In this document: one piece after another, positions 31,673 to 40,473 of the stretch
How the letters are laid out: every line of letters begins with the position of its first letter
How positions within the stretch are numbered: the first letter of the stretch is position 1
DNA from: Methanomicrobiales archaeon HGW-Methanomicrobiales-2
GTDB lineage: Archaea > Halobacteriota > Methanomicrobia > Methanomicrobiales > Methanoculleaceae
Length of the DNA: 50,088 bases
Assembly: GCA_002839645.1 (NCBI GenBank)
Contig: PGYL01000011.1
Span: forward strand, 1 to 50,088
Direction of reading: 5' to 3'
Program-made: the position numbers and the translations under genes
The notes under the pieces: generated by a model
What the model saw: the letters and a program-made list of their open reading frames with translations, nothing else
The model's database searches: none
What the model was told of the DNA's origin: nothing

Positions 31673-33166
31673 TTACCCATATAGATCCTTATAATAGTCC
31701 CTCGCCTGTTGCATTATTCTATAATGTTCTTCGGCTGAAAACTGCTCTCTCCTTACTCGCTCAGCGCGTTCTAATAATTCTCTTGCTTTTCTTTCCCTTT
31801 CTCTTGATTCCTTTAGTAATCTGGCCTCTTCTTCTCTCTCCTGTAATTTACGTTTCTCTTCCTGCTCGATTTTTACTAGTTCTTCAATTCTGTCTTTAAT
31901 ACACCTGTCTATTCCTTCGATCACATGTTTCTGGTTGCTCCATTCCATCCAGGTTTCTTTCACGACTCTGGATCTCATGCTTGATGGAAGAATTCTTTTG
32001 TACCTTGGATTAATTCTCAATATTAGAGATCGAAATTGAGGAAGTAGCGCCGCAAGGTGTTTCCCCGATTTCTTCAGGGATTTTGCTTTTTTGTCGAGCA
32101 ATTCTATATTACTACCTCCAATACTTTCAGCTTGAGTATATGCAAAAATTGCATCGTTATTACGTCCCAACTTTGACGCTATATCACCTTTCAGGATGTG
32201 CGCAAACATATTATTGGGATCTGTCTTAATGGCGCGCTCCACCGATTCCAGAGCTTCAGACAGATGATCTTGTGTATATAGCCGCATGCCTCTATCATAC
32301 CAAATATCAGGGAATGTCGGATCGATATTTATTATGTCAGAATAACAAGCGAACTCTTCTGATTCTTCACGCAAAATATTGTGTATAAGAGCTTTAATCC
32401 GTATTACAGTAGCATTTGCAGGATAAAGTTCCAATGAGTTGTTAATTGCATCTAATGCCTCATGGTATCGGCCCTGGCCCAGCAATGCTCTTCCTTTTCT
32501 ACACCATGTAATTGGATCGTATTGGAATAACGTGAGTGAGCAATTCACTGCTTCGAGAGCTTCGGCATATTGCCCTCGTTCAATAAAAATGGCTCCTTCA
32601 TGAGACCATTCTTTTGATAAGTTGCCTAGTATGTCTAGAGATAGGCGGTTTCTAATGTCTTGGATACTCGAATTATCTACTTGAAATGCTTTATTTATGG
32701 ATTGAACGGCGGCAGAGTATTCTCCCAAATAACTGAGTGCAATACCGACTTCTCTGTATATTATAGTGCTATCATTGTCATTTGACATTAATGCCAGATT
32801 AAAGGATTCAATGGCCTCGGCGTATTGTTTGTTTGACATGAAGCGTTCTGCATCTTGAAGATGGTTTTGCTGTATCGCCTCCTTGGATTTAAAAGATTCC
32901 TTGGACTCTATCTTTTGTGGAGTAGGGCTAATAGTTGGCCTGTAAGCAAAATTAACAAGTTTGTTTTTGTGGCACGATGAGCAACGACCACGGCCTCGAT
33001 GTATTGAACCGTAATCGTTCAATCTATTGCAAATCTGGTTTACCTGCTGTCTCGGACGAATGTCTAATATGCTGGATAAGCAATCGTCACAATACTCACC
33101 AGGGTTACGCTCTAAAAATGATACAATATGATCTGAATTACCGAATCCAGCTGAAAATCTCCTCAT
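31673..33166 (-). CDS. Low-GC TPR-repeat protein with zinc-finger-like N-terminus and coiled-coil tail
   Basis: 497 residues. Residues 25-75 have C-x2-C (CDDCLSS) and later CSSCHKNK, a likely zinc site joined to a small winged-helix-like segment (RQQVNQICNRLNDYGSI). Residues about 100-370 hold tetratricopeptide repeats (AERFMSNKQYAEAIESFNLAL, EALEAVNCSLTL, EALDAINNSLELYP, EALESVERAIKTDPNN). The last 80 residues are a charged coiled coil. Base composition is clearly AT-richer than neighbours, pointing to recent acquisition. It is a likely protein-protein scaffold; a link to the adjacent McrBC system is possible but unproven. Confidence 0.85.
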   Translation of the reverse strand: MRRFSAGFGNSDHIVSFLERNPGEYCDDCLSSILDIRPRQQVNQICNRLNDYGSIHRGRGRCSSCHKNKLVNFAYRPTISPTPQKIESKESFKSKEAIQQNHLQDAERFMSNKQYAEAIESFNLALMSNDNDSTIIYREVGIALSYLGEYSAAVQSINKAFQVDNSSIQDIRNRLSLDILGNLSKEWSHEGAIFIERGQYAEALEAVNCSLTLFQYDPITWCRKGRALLGQGRYHEALDAINNSLELYPANATVIRIKALIHNILREESEEFACYSDIINIDPTFPDIWYDRGMRLYTQDHLSEALESVERAIKTDPNNMFAHILKGDIASKLGRNNDAIFAYTQAESIGGSNIELLDKKAKSLKKSGKHLAALLPQFRSLILRINPRYKRILPSSMRSRVVKETWMEWSNQKHVIEGIDRCIKDRIEELVKIEQEEKRKLQEREEEARLLKESRERERKARELLERAERVRREQFSAEEHYRIMQQARDYYKDLYG

Positions 33167-33776
33167 GAGATAACATCTCTATGAGAATCGAGACTGTGAA
33201 TAATATATGTGTTATGAATTGTTTGCTGCAAATTCACTGGCCCCACCATCATTTAATAGGTTCAATGAGTGCAAGATATACTCAATTGGTTACAGAATGT
33301 GCTCAACTGGTGGCGTATGGCGATCGAACGTGTGAGGGTGTTATCTTGAGGTTGTCCCAAACCTCTTTGCCAGGAGGGGGACACCCCCTCCCGGTCCCTC
33401 CCCGCGTGGCGATACCAGGGTAAAAAGCCGTTTCCCCATTCTGACCTCTGTTATGGCCCGGGTGGCAGAAATTTTGTACACAAGTGCTCCGCTCAAGATA
33501 TGCCAGAGGTTTGCAGACCGTTTTGGGACGACCTCTTTCAAATGATCAGGGTGCGGGTCTTATCGTGCTGAAATTTGGAATAAAGACGATTGTTCAGGGA
33601 AAAATGGTCCCGCGGCAAGTACGGAAACAAAGTGACACTATCCATGTACCCGGTTTAATCAAGTGAAATATACCGCCATGCCGTGCAGAAGTCGTTGTGG
33701 CGATATCAACGACGTAGATGATGCTTCCAAGGATGGATCGATGTAATACTCCAGAGCATTGAACCTCAAAACAAGA
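33167..33776. other. Intergenic region of 610 bp between TPR gene and tRNA-Glu
   Basis: It holds a minus-strand TATA-like CATATATTATT (near 33200) for the TPR gene and a REP-like element (33371-33420). There is also a 30-aa plus-strand frame at 33453 (MARVAEILYTSAPLKICQRF, then ADRFGTTSFK) that may be a relic. A second open stretch encoding LIVLKFGIKTIVQGKMVPRQ is not recognised. Confidence 0.4.
33371..33420 (+). repeat. REP-like GC-rich palindromic element, copy 1
   Basis: GGAGGGGGACACCCCCTCC forms a hairpin, followed by a C-rich spacer and the tag GTGGCGATACC. The same tag and architecture occur at 45138-45180 (inverted) and 45241-45296. Confidence 0.65.
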
Positions 33777-33849
33777 TGCTGCTAAGGGGATTCGAACCCC
33801 TGTCGTCGGCGTGAAAGGCCGACATGATTGGCCTCTACACTATAGCAGC
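33777..33849 (-). tRNA. tRNA-Glu (anticodon UUC)
   Basis: On the minus strand the acceptor arms GCTGCTA and TAGCAGC pair (7 bp). The anticodon stem-loop is CGGCCTTTCACGCCG with TTC in the loop, and the T arm GGGGTTCGAATCCCC is perfect. The discriminator is A and no CCA is encoded. No intron is visible. The low-GC TPR/McrBC region ends next to it, a common integration edge. Confidence 0.95.
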
Positions 33850-33939
33850 ATGCACAACGTGCTATACAACTTCGATGCCTGGAGATAAAAAAGTTGTGCC
33901 GGGAGGATCCGGACCACTCGTCCGGAGACCGGGTCTTAC

Positions 33940-34809
33940 TCACTTGTTGATCGGGGATCCTTCCTTCTGGGTGGCGGTCTTGTAGGCCGCCATCAACTGC
34001 CGGGTGATGGGGCCGGGCTTGCCGTTCCCGATGACCCTGCCGTCGATCTCGCGGATCGGGCCGACCTCCGCCGCGGTTCCCGTGACGAAGACCTCGTCGG
34101 CCGCGTAGAGATCGAAGTAGCCCAGGTTCCGCTCGAGGAGGGTGAGGCCCATCGACGCCGCAAGCTCCAGCACGACCAGGCGGGTGACGCCGCGCAGGTT
34201 GTTTAAGGTCGGCGGGGTGATGATGACGCCGTTCTTGACGACGAAGATGTTGTCCCCCGACCCCTCGGAGACGTTGCCGTGGATGTCGAAGAAGATTGCC
34301 TCGTCCACGCCGCGGTAGTTCGCCTCGATCTTCGCGAGGATGTTGTTTAAGTAGTTGAGGCTTTTGACGTTCGGCGGCATCGACTCCGGAGGAGTGCGCC
34401 GGACCGAGACGCAGACCGCCCGGAGGCCCTTCTCGTAGAGATCGCCATACATCGCGCCCCACGTGACGGCGATGATGATGACGGTCGGTTTCGGGCACTT
34501 CCGGGGGTCGAGGCCGAGGTCGCCCTTGCCCCTCGTCACGATCGGGCGGATGTAGGCGTCCGTTAAGTTGTTCTTCCGCAGGGTCTCCTTGATCGCCTCG
34601 GCCATCTCCTCTCTCGTGATCGGAACGGCAAGGTCGATCGTCTTTGCCGAGTCGTAGAGCCGTGCAAGATGCTCGTCAAGACGGAAGACCCTTCCGTTGT
34701 AGGCGCGTATCCCCTCGAAAACGCCGTCGCCGTAGAGGAGACCGTGGTCGAAGACCGAGACCTTCGCCTCCTCTTCGGGGACGTATCTGCCGTCAAGGTA
34801 AATGATCAT
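33940..34809 (-). CDS. ilvE: Branched-chain amino acid aminotransferase
   Basis: 289 residues from ATG 34809, the normal class IV aminotransferase length; the longer frame upstream is antisense to other sequence. Motifs: [22 protein letters not shown] (start of the PLP domain), [26 protein letters not shown] (the PLP lysine in S-L-N-Y region), [24 protein letters not shown] (E-G-S/T-x-x-N) and [15 protein letters not shown]. It catalyses the last step of Ile, Leu and Val synthesis. A clear TATA box lies upstream; the gene is transcribed alone, downstream of but separate from cfbB. Confidence 0.95.
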   Translation of the reverse strand: MIIYLDGRYVPEEEAKVSVFDHGLLYGDGVFEGIRAYNGRVFRLDEHLARLYDSAKTIDLAVPITREEMAEAIKETLRKNNLTDAYIRPIVTRGKGDLGLDPRKCPKPTVIIIAVTWGAMYGDLYEKGLRAVCVSVRRTPPESMPPNVKSLNYLNNILAKIEANYRGVDEAIFFDIHGNVSEGSGDNIFVVKNGVIITPPTLNNLRGVTRLVVLELAASMGLTLLERNLGYFDLYAADEVFVTGTAAEVGPIREIDGRVIGNGKPGPITRQLMAAYKTATQKEGSPINK

Positions 34810-34845
34810 GCAACAAGTATGGTTCCGGTTTGTTTGTATGTTTTG

Positions 34846-34856
34846 TGTTTTATACC
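34846..34856 (-). promoter_or_regulatory. TATA box of ilvE
   Basis: Minus-strand GGGTATAAAAC, about 37-47 bases before ATG 34809. Confidence 0.65.
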
Positions 34857-34904
34857 CTGCAATGACCGGTAAAAATAGTGCGGCGGCCTCCCCACCGCTC
34901 ATGC

Positions 34905-36269
34905 CTATGTCCGGCAGCAGTCCACGAAGTGCCCGAGCATCCCCCGGCTCGCCACCGGGTGGAGGTGCGTGTAACCTGCGATGGTCCGGTCGCTGACCGC
35001 ACCGTCGCACCCGCTCTCGATGCCGCTCCCCCGGCTCAGCCGGTAGGCGTAGTGCGTCCCGGGTGCAAGGCGGACGCTGCTGTAGTGGAACTCGTGACCC
35101 TTGAACGCCGCCTCGCCCATCGGGCTCCCGGCCGCGCTCGTCCCCACCACATACCCGAGCATCCGCCTCTCGGGCATCCGGGTCTCGCCGGAAAAGACCC
35201 CGGCGAGTTCGTAGGTCTTCTCCGTATTCGCATCCATAAACCCGCGGGCGAGGACCATCCGGTCGGTGAGGTAGATGAGCCCCCCGCACTCCGCGTAGAT
35301 TGGCGTGCCGTTCCGGGAGACCTCGCGGAATCCCTCCCGCATCGCGGTGTTCGCCTCGAGTTCAGGGCCGAAGAGCTCCGGGTAGCCGCCGCCGAGGATG
35401 TAGCCGTCGGCCTCCGGCAGCCGGTCGTGGATCGGGGAGAACGGGACCACCTCAGCGCCGAACGACGCCAGGACGTCGAAGAGGTCGGCGTAGTAGAAGT
35501 TGAAGGCCTCGTCCAGCGCGACGCCGATCCGGACGTCCGGATCGGGAGCCGCATACACGGACCCCTCCTCCACCGGCAGAGACTCCCGGGCGAGCGCAAG
35601 CAGGGCGTCGAGGTCGACGTGATCGCCGATCATCCGCTTCACTACCTCGATCCGCTCTAAGAACGCCTCGTTCCCCTGCCCCTCCCGGTAGGGGACGAGG
35701 CCGAGATGGCGCATCGCGAGTTCCATCTCCGCCGTCCGGGGGATGGCGCCGACGACGGGAATACCGCAGTAGTGCTCGATCGCCCGGACCGCCTTCTCCT
35801 GGTGGCGGGTGCCGGTGATGTTGTTTAAGATGACTCCGCGGATATCGACGTCCGTATCGAAGGCCAAAAAGCCCTTCACGATCGCCGCCGCGCTCCGGGT
35901 GATGCTCCGGGCGTTGATGACGAGAACGACCGGCAGGTCGAGTTGCTTGGCAATCGCGGCCGTGCTCCCGAGATCGGTCAGCGCCTCCGCGCCCTCAAAG
36001 AGGCCCCGCACCCCCTCGACGACGGCGATATCTGCTCCCCGGCAGCCGTGGGCATAGACCGCCCGGACCTCCTCTGGGCTCATCACGTAGCCGTCCAGGT
36101 TCCGGCAGGGCCGGCCGGTCACCCCTGTGAGGTAGGAGGGGTCGATGTAGTCCATCCCCACCTTGAAGGTCTGGACGGTCCGGGTGGTCGAGAGAAGGGC
36201 CGAGAGCGCGAGGGTGATGCTCGTCTTCCCGCTCCCGGACCGGTCCCCGGCGACGAGGAGGGATTTCAT
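34905..36269 (-). CDS. cfbB: Ni-sirohydrochlorin a,c-diamide synthase
   Basis: 454 residues, a CbiA-type enzyme. The N-terminal ATP domain has [10 protein letters not shown] (8-17), [24 protein letters not shown] and [12 protein letters not shown]. The C-terminal GATase_3 domain has [23 protein letters not shown] (nucleophilic Cys), [10 protein letters not shown] and [11 protein letters not shown]. It amidates the a and c side chains of Ni-sirohydrochlorin in coenzyme F430 synthesis. CbiA of cobalamin synthesis is a close relative; the cfb neighbourhood decides the assignment. The start overlaps the cfbD stop (ATGA). Confidence 0.93.
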   Translation of the reverse strand: MKSLLVAGDRSGSGKTSITLALSALLSTTRTVQTFKVGMDYIDPSYLTGVTGRPCRNLDGYVMSPEEVRAVYAHGCRGADIAVVEGVRGLFEGAEALTDLGSTAAIAKQLDLPVVLVINARSITRSAAAIVKGFLAFDTDVDIRGVILNNITGTRHQEKAVRAIEHYCGIPVVGAIPRTAEMELAMRHLGLVPYREGQGNEAFLERIEVVKRMIGDHVDLDALLALARESLPVEEGSVYAAPDPDVRIGVALDEAFNFYYADLFDVLASFGAEVVPFSPIHDRLPEADGYILGGGYPELFGPELEANTAMREGFREVSRNGTPIYAECGGLIYLTDRMVLARGFMDANTEKTYELAGVFSGETRMPERRMLGYVVGTSAAGSPMGEAAFKGHEFHYSSVRLAPGTHYAYRLSRGSGIESGCDGAVSDRTIAGYTHLHPVASRGMLGHFVDCCRT

Positions 36270-37330
36270 CGCATGCTCCGCAGGACCGCCCCGAACTCGC
36301 TCTCGACGACGTCGCGGACACCGAGGGTCTTTGGGTGCAGGTCGATCTCGACCACGACGTGCCGGTGCCCCAGCTCCCGGAGCGGCGCCACCTGCCGGGG
36401 GCCGTTCGTGACCGAGAAGACCTCGATACCTTGCGTATACTCCGGCGGGACGGCGTGCGGCACCCCGACGAGGAGGGCGAAGTCGGGGGCAATCTCCTGG
36501 ATACGCTCCCCGATGGCGGGGCCGTTTGCGCCGTACTCGTCCAGCGCCCCGAGGAGTTCGGGGTCGACCCCCCGGTCCTGCATGCCGGCAAGGATCCGGG
36601 CGGCGTCCTCCCGCACCTTCGGGAGGCCTCGCGATTCGAGGTTTGCCAGGTACGTGATCGCGGCGTCCGGGCAGGCATCGTGGAGGCCGAGGAGTTCGTC
36701 GGCGAACATATAGGCGGTCTCTTTCTTCGCGTTCATGACCGCGACTCCGGTGGCACCGGAGTCGGCGAGCTCCACGAGCCGTTCCGCCGCGATGTGCTTG
36801 AGGTCGCCCCGCGAAGGCTCGATGTACGTCCGGGACGCCGCTCCCCGCAGCCGCTCCACCTCGTTTGCTTTTGAAAGGAGGTGCCGCTGGCGTTCCAGTT
36901 CGTCGGCGCTGATCCAGCCGCCGGCGGCCGCGGGCTCGAGCGTCGCGATCACCCCGTCGATGTTCTCCCGAAACCCGGCATGGATGTCCACGGCGATCGC
37001 CGGCGTGGCGATCCCGGCGTCATGGATCGCAGACTGGAGGTCTTCGCCGATGATCATCGAGACACAGGTCCCGACGACCGCAATCCGCCGGGGTGCAAAT
37101 GTCTCCTCAGCGTAGCGGAGCACCCGCATGAGCGGCTCGTGCCCGCCGAAGATGAACTCGTTGTCGGCGAGCGATGTCGTCAGCACCCGCATGCCGTCCT
37201 CTTCGAGGAGACGGGCGTGCTTGAACGAACAGCCTGACGGGCCGTGGAGGATCGCCACGTCCACCCCCAGGTCGCGGGCGGTGTAGAGCGCCGCGACAAT
37301 TGAACTCGGTCTCGGTTGAATGTAATCCAT
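36266..37330 (-). CDS. cfbD: Ni-sirohydrochlorin a,c-diamide reductive cyclase, nitrogenase-like subunit
   Basis: 354 residues from ATG 37330, which has GGAG 6 bases upstream (an in-frame GTG adds four residues). It belongs to the NifD-related family: DVAILHGPSGCSFKHARLLEEDGMRV carries a cluster cysteine, and AVVGTCVSMIIGEDLQ the second. The C-terminal half includes YLANLESRGLPKVREDAARIL and LVGVPHAVPPEYTQGIEVFSV. With the NifH-like CfbC it performs the multi-electron ring reduction to 15,17(3)-seco-F430. cfbC is not in this window, so the reductase must be encoded elsewhere. Confidence 0.93.
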   Translation of the reverse strand: MDYIQPRPSSIVAALYTARDLGVDVAILHGPSGCSFKHARLLEEDGMRVLTTSLADNEFIFGGHEPLMRVLRYAEETFAPRRIAVVGTCVSMIIGEDLQSAIHDAGIATPAIAVDIHAGFRENIDGVIATLEPAAAGGWISADELERQRHLLSKANEVERLRGAASRTYIEPSRGDLKHIAAERLVELADSGATGVAVMNAKKETAYMFADELLGLHDACPDAAITYLANLESRGLPKVREDAARILAGMQDRGVDPELLGALDEYGANGPAIGERIQEIAPDFALLVGVPHAVPPEYTQGIEVFSVTNGPRQVAPLRELGHRHVVVEIDLHPKTLGVRDVVESEFGAVLRSMR

Positions 37331-37332
37331 AG

Positions 37333-38490
37333 TTATCTCCACATCTTCACTGCAAGGACGATTGCCCCCGCAGGAGTGATGCTCCGGGCGAGAGCGAGCC
37401 CCGCTTCCAGCGTCGCCGCGGCATGCCCCTCCCCGACGTAGACGATTCCCGTCGGCCCGACGGCCGATACCGCCCGCCGGATGTCCCCGGGAGAGAACCC
37501 TTCGCAGACCGCCCGTGCCTCCTCGCCGATGACGAGTGTCAGGGCGCCGTTGCCCGAGAGTTCTCTCGCGTACCGCGCGGCTTCAACGGTGGTCGCCATA
37601 TTCGTCCCGCTGTTTGCATTGTCAACGATCAGGAGGTCTCCCTCCCGCCGGGCCGCCATCCGGCCGGGCAGGGCGGCAAACTCCGCGAGCGGCGCGGGAT
37701 CGATGCCGAGCACGCAGGCGGTTGCGGCCGCGAGTGAGAGCGCCGTGCGGTAGCCCGCAAGGGTGCAGAGCGGGTTTGCAAAAGTACCGGCGATCCCGCA
37801 TCCTTCGTAGCGGCAGACCTGGCCGTCGAAGGATACCATCCCGTCGGCGGCGACCGTCTTCCCCGACAGGGCGATCCCCGGCGGGAGCACGATCGTCCGT
37901 GCCCGGGAGAGCAGCCGGCATTTCTCGGCGATCGCGTGCTTCTTCCCCGCGGCGACCGGGTAGTCCTCCGGCGAGGTCAGCACCGCCACGTCTCCGGCTG
38001 CGGTAACCCCGAGCGACTCCTCGGCGACCAGCCAGCCCCCGATCCTTTCTGCCTCACGCGCCGCCGCTATCAGGGAGGCCGGGGTGATGCTCTTCTTCCA
38101 GAGCCGCTCCCGCTCCGGGTAGCGGTAGGTCCCGGTCGAGGTGTGCAGGATGCCCGGCCCCGGCATCAGCGCCGCGAGAGCGTGGGCGGTGGTGGTCTTC
38201 CCCCGTGCGCCGGTGATCTCGATGAAAGGGTGCGGGAGACGGCCGTCGAGGACCCGCTTCACCATCTCGTGGTGGGAGACCGCGGGACCGTGCCGCCGGA
38301 GGAGAGGGTGATCGGGGTCGAGATGGACCGGTGCGGTGACCAGATCGTAGGTGCGGACGAGTGCCTCCTCAACAGGGATGCCGGCCCGTCCAAGGTAGAC
38401 GTCCACCTCGTCCACCTGGTGGCCGGCACCACGGAGTGCCACGGCGAGTTCTGCCCCACCGTGGATGGTATCCAGCACCAGGACTCGCAT
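37333..38490 (-). CDS. cfbE: Coenzyme F430 synthetase (Mur-ligase-like)
   Basis: 385 residues. The Mur-type ATP site FIEITGARGKTTTAHALAALM lies at about 89-110; other conserved parts are WLVAEESLGVTAAGDVAVLTSPEDYPVAAGKKHAIAEK, LLIVDNANSGTNMATTVEAARYA and YVGEGHAA. It closes the carbocyclic F-ring in the last step of F430 synthesis. ATG 38490 is 5 bases after the cfbA stop, and the stop is 2 bases before cfbD, a tight operon. Confidence 0.93.
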   Translation of the reverse strand: MRVLVLDTIHGGAELAVALRGAGHQVDEVDVYLGRAGIPVEEALVRTYDLVTAPVHLDPDHPLLRRHGPAVSHHEMVKRVLDGRLPHPFIEITGARGKTTTAHALAALMPGPGILHTSTGTYRYPERERLWKKSITPASLIAAAREAERIGGWLVAEESLGVTAAGDVAVLTSPEDYPVAAGKKHAIAEKCRLLSRARTIVLPPGIALSGKTVAADGMVSFDGQVCRYEGCGIAGTFANPLCTLAGYRTALSLAAATACVLGIDPAPLAEFAALPGRMAARREGDLLIVDNANSGTNMATTVEAARYARELSGNGALTLVIGEEARAVCEGFSPGDIRRAVSAVGPTGIVYVGEGHAAATLEAGLALARSITPAGAIVLAVKMWR

Positions 38491-38495
38491 ATCCT

Positions 38496-38903
38496 TCAGG
38501 GTTTCAGTGTCGCGATCGCGTCGGCCGCGTTCTTCAGCATCAGTTCGGCAAGGAGCGGGTCGCTGCCGATGGGGCTTGCGTAGACGAGCGGCACCGTCTT
38601 CCCGTTCAGCTGGAACGTGCCGTTCCGCGCCCCCTCGGCGAGGCCCAGGAGTTCGGGGATGTCCTGATTGATGTGGACGCCTTTCGCGAGGAAGAGCGGG
38701 ACAACGACGAGCATATCGATATTCTCGCCCCGAAACGCCTCGAGCTGGTCCACTACCGTCGGGGTGTTGAGGCTCATGAAGCCGGGTTTGACGAGGTACT
38801 CATCGGTCTTCTCGGCGATGAGCCCTGCGGTAGTCTCGATCAACTCCTTATTGTACGGGAGTTTGCTGCCATGTCCGACCAGTAACATTCCAATTCTACC
38901 CAT
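38496..38903 (-). CDS. cfbA: Sirohydrochlorin nickelochelatase
   Basis: 135 residues, the single-domain CbiX-short type. Metal-binding histidines sit in MLLVGHGSKLPYNKELIE and VPLFLAKGVHINQDIPELLG. It inserts Ni into sirohydrochlorin (and in vitro Co), the first committed step to F430. It is the first gene of cfbA-cfbE-cfbD-cfbB. A TATA-like TTTTAATATG lies about 22-35 bases upstream of ATG 38903. Confidence 0.93.
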   Translation of the reverse strand: MGRIGMLLVGHGSKLPYNKELIETTAGLIAEKTDEYLVKPGFMSLNTPTVVDQLEAFRGENIDMLVVVPLFLAKGVHINQDIPELLGLAEGARNGTFQLNGKTVPLVYASPIGSDPLLAELMLKNAADAIATLKP

Positions 38904-38925
38904 ATGTTACAAGGTACTACGATAG

Positions 38926-38957
38926 CATATTAAAATAATTACCGATTATTTTTAAGG
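38926..38957. promoter_or_regulatory. Divergent promoter between cfbA and the rightward operon
   Basis: An AT-rich island (CATATTAAAATAATTACC followed by GATTATTTTTAAGGC) between divergent starts 38903 and 38979. The left TATA serves cfbA; the right one, TATTTTTAA, is about 22-30 bases from ATG 38979 and implies a leaderless mRNA. Confidence 0.6.
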
Positions 38958-38978
38958 CCCCGCTCCAAAACCTATGTG

Positions 38979-39337
38979 ATGGCAAACTTCGAACGGGAGA
39001 TCACCTACTGTATCAACCGATTCTTCGCCCACCGGCAGGCTCACGGGTTTGCCTACCGGCTCAAGCAGAGCAAATGCAATACTCAGTACTCCCTCGACCC
39101 CCGTTACTACCTGGCCAGCGAGTGCAAGTCGAGTTCCGATTCGGTGCAGGGAGGGCGAAGGAGGCATACCTCATGCCCTGGAGCAGGGTGCTCGGGTACT
39201 ACGGGAACGTGCCCGGCATCTCGATCGACGACTTCCGGCTCTGCTGTGCGCTCAACCGCTCCGGTGAGGAGCACGACCTTCCCGGGCTGGATACAAATCA
39301 ATATCCTCTCACACCACCAACGGATGGAGAAGCATGA
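38979..39337 (+). pseudogene. Deleted/frameshifted nuclease-like gene ahead of marker 9
   Basis: MANFEREITYCINRFFAHRQ and AHGFAYRLKQSKCNTQYS are followed at once by LDPRYYLASECKS, whereas a resolvase-like PD-(D/E)XK protein should have an aspartate-bearing strand between them. The frame then shifts to VEFRFGAGRAKEAYLMPWSR, continuing to TGA 39335-39337, which overlaps the next ATG (ATGA). The E-C-K of the nuclease site survives but the preceding strand is lost. The promoter and coupling to the next gene are kept, so transcription may still matter. Confidence 0.65.
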
Positions 39338-40473
39338 TGGAAGCATATGATCGTTTTGAACTCCTCATAAACGATCGAGTCGTAAAAACGCCGATAGCAA
39401 TCGCATCCATGGCGGGGATCGTGGATGCGGCCTACGTTCTTGAGCGGGCCGCTCATGTCGGGGCCGCATTCATCGGCGGCTACTCCATCGACGGCCCCAC
39501 CCTCGATGCAAGCCGGCAGATGGCAGAGGGGGGCCGGAAAGAGTTTTTATACGACGATCCCCTGGAAGCGCTGGAGAGAGAGATCGATGCCCTGAAACAG
39601 AGCGACGTTGTCACGGGCATCAACCTCCGCGGGAGCACTCCTGTTGCATACGGGGAGGTGGCCGAAGCTTTTGAGAACCGCGTGGTCTACGAGATCGACG
39701 CCCACTGCCGGCAGCAGCCGATGCTCGAGGCCGGGTGCGGCGAGTACCTTCTTACCCACCCATCAAAACTCGTGGAGATCATCCGCACCTTAAAAGCGGC
39801 GGATGTGACCGTCTCGGTGAAACTCCGGGCCGGTGTCGCCGCCGACGACGGCGACCTCGTCCGCGCCGTCTGGAAGGCGGGGGCGGATATCCTCCACGTC
39901 GACCTGATGGACTTCGGGCACAACAAGGTCCGCCAGATCCGCAACGCCTCCCCCCTGATGCTGATTGCAAACAACTCCATCACCACCTTTGATAAGGCGA
40001 TGGACGCCTTCTCGCATGGGGCAGACCTCGTCTCGCTTGCCCGGCAGTCCGATCCCTGGACGCTTGCCGGCCTCGATGCCGCCATCACCCGGTCCGCCGA
40101 CGAAGGCGGCTGGTACAACGCCCCAAAGCAGATCTGCCGCGGCGGCGACATCCGGGGGCTCACCTTCTGCTGCATGCCGGTGAAGGCCTGCCCGCTCATC
40201 CCGACCCTCGAGAAGATCGGGCTCTCGCGGAATGATTACCTCAAGATCAAACAGGAGGCGGTGAAGGAAACTCCGCTCGACGACGGGAAGAACACCTGTT
40301 TTGGGAGCCTCGCCTGGTGCTGCAAGATCAGTTCTCCCTGCATGTTCCGGAACATGACGCTGGAGAGTAAAGGCCTCTCTGCCCGGGATTACATGCGGTG
40401 CAAGCACCGCCTCTCCGAGAGGATACTGCACAGGGTGTTCGATGGAGAAGAGACCGTCGATGGATCGAGCTGA
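39334..40473 (+). CDS. Methanogenesis marker protein 9 (dihydrouridine-synthase-like barrel with cysteine cluster)
   Basis: 379 residues. The TIM-barrel part has PIAIASMAGIVDAAYVLERA, GINLRGSTPVAYGEV, EIDAHCRQQPMLEAGCGEYLL, VSVKLRAGV, ILHVDLMDFG and ADLVSLARQSDPW, close to DUS/DHOD-type FMN enzymes. The C-terminal extension is cysteine-rich: CCMPVKACPLIPTLEKIGLS, then CFGSLAWCCKISSPCMFRN, consistent with an iron-sulfur cluster. Family knowledge: found in methanogens only; its substrate is not established to my knowledge. It overlaps both its neighbours by a few bases (ATGA upstream), so it belongs to the operon 38979-41823. Confidence 0.9.
   Translation: MMEAYDRFELLINDRVVKTPIAIASMAGIVDAAYVLERAAHVGAAFIGGYSIDGPTLDASRQMAEGGRKEFLYDDPLEALEREIDALKQSDVVTGINLRGSTPVAYGEVAEAFENRVVYEIDAHCRQQPMLEAGCGEYLLTHPSKLVEIIRTLKAADVTVSVKLRAGVAADDGDLVRAVWKAGADILHVDLMDFGHNKVRQIRNASPLMLIANNSITTFDKAMDAFSHGADLVSLARQSDPWTLAGLDAAITRSADEGGWYNAPKQICRGGDIRGLTFCCMPVKACPLIPTLEKIGLSRNDYLKIKQEAVKETPLDDGKNTCFGSLAWCCKISSPCMFRNMTLESKGLSARDYMRCKHRLSERILHRVFDGEETVDGSS

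Noticed and set aside
34905-36269. Calling the amidase cbiA of cobalamin synthesis
   Set aside because: The operon with cfbA, cfbD and cfbE makes the F430 role (cfbB) far more likely.
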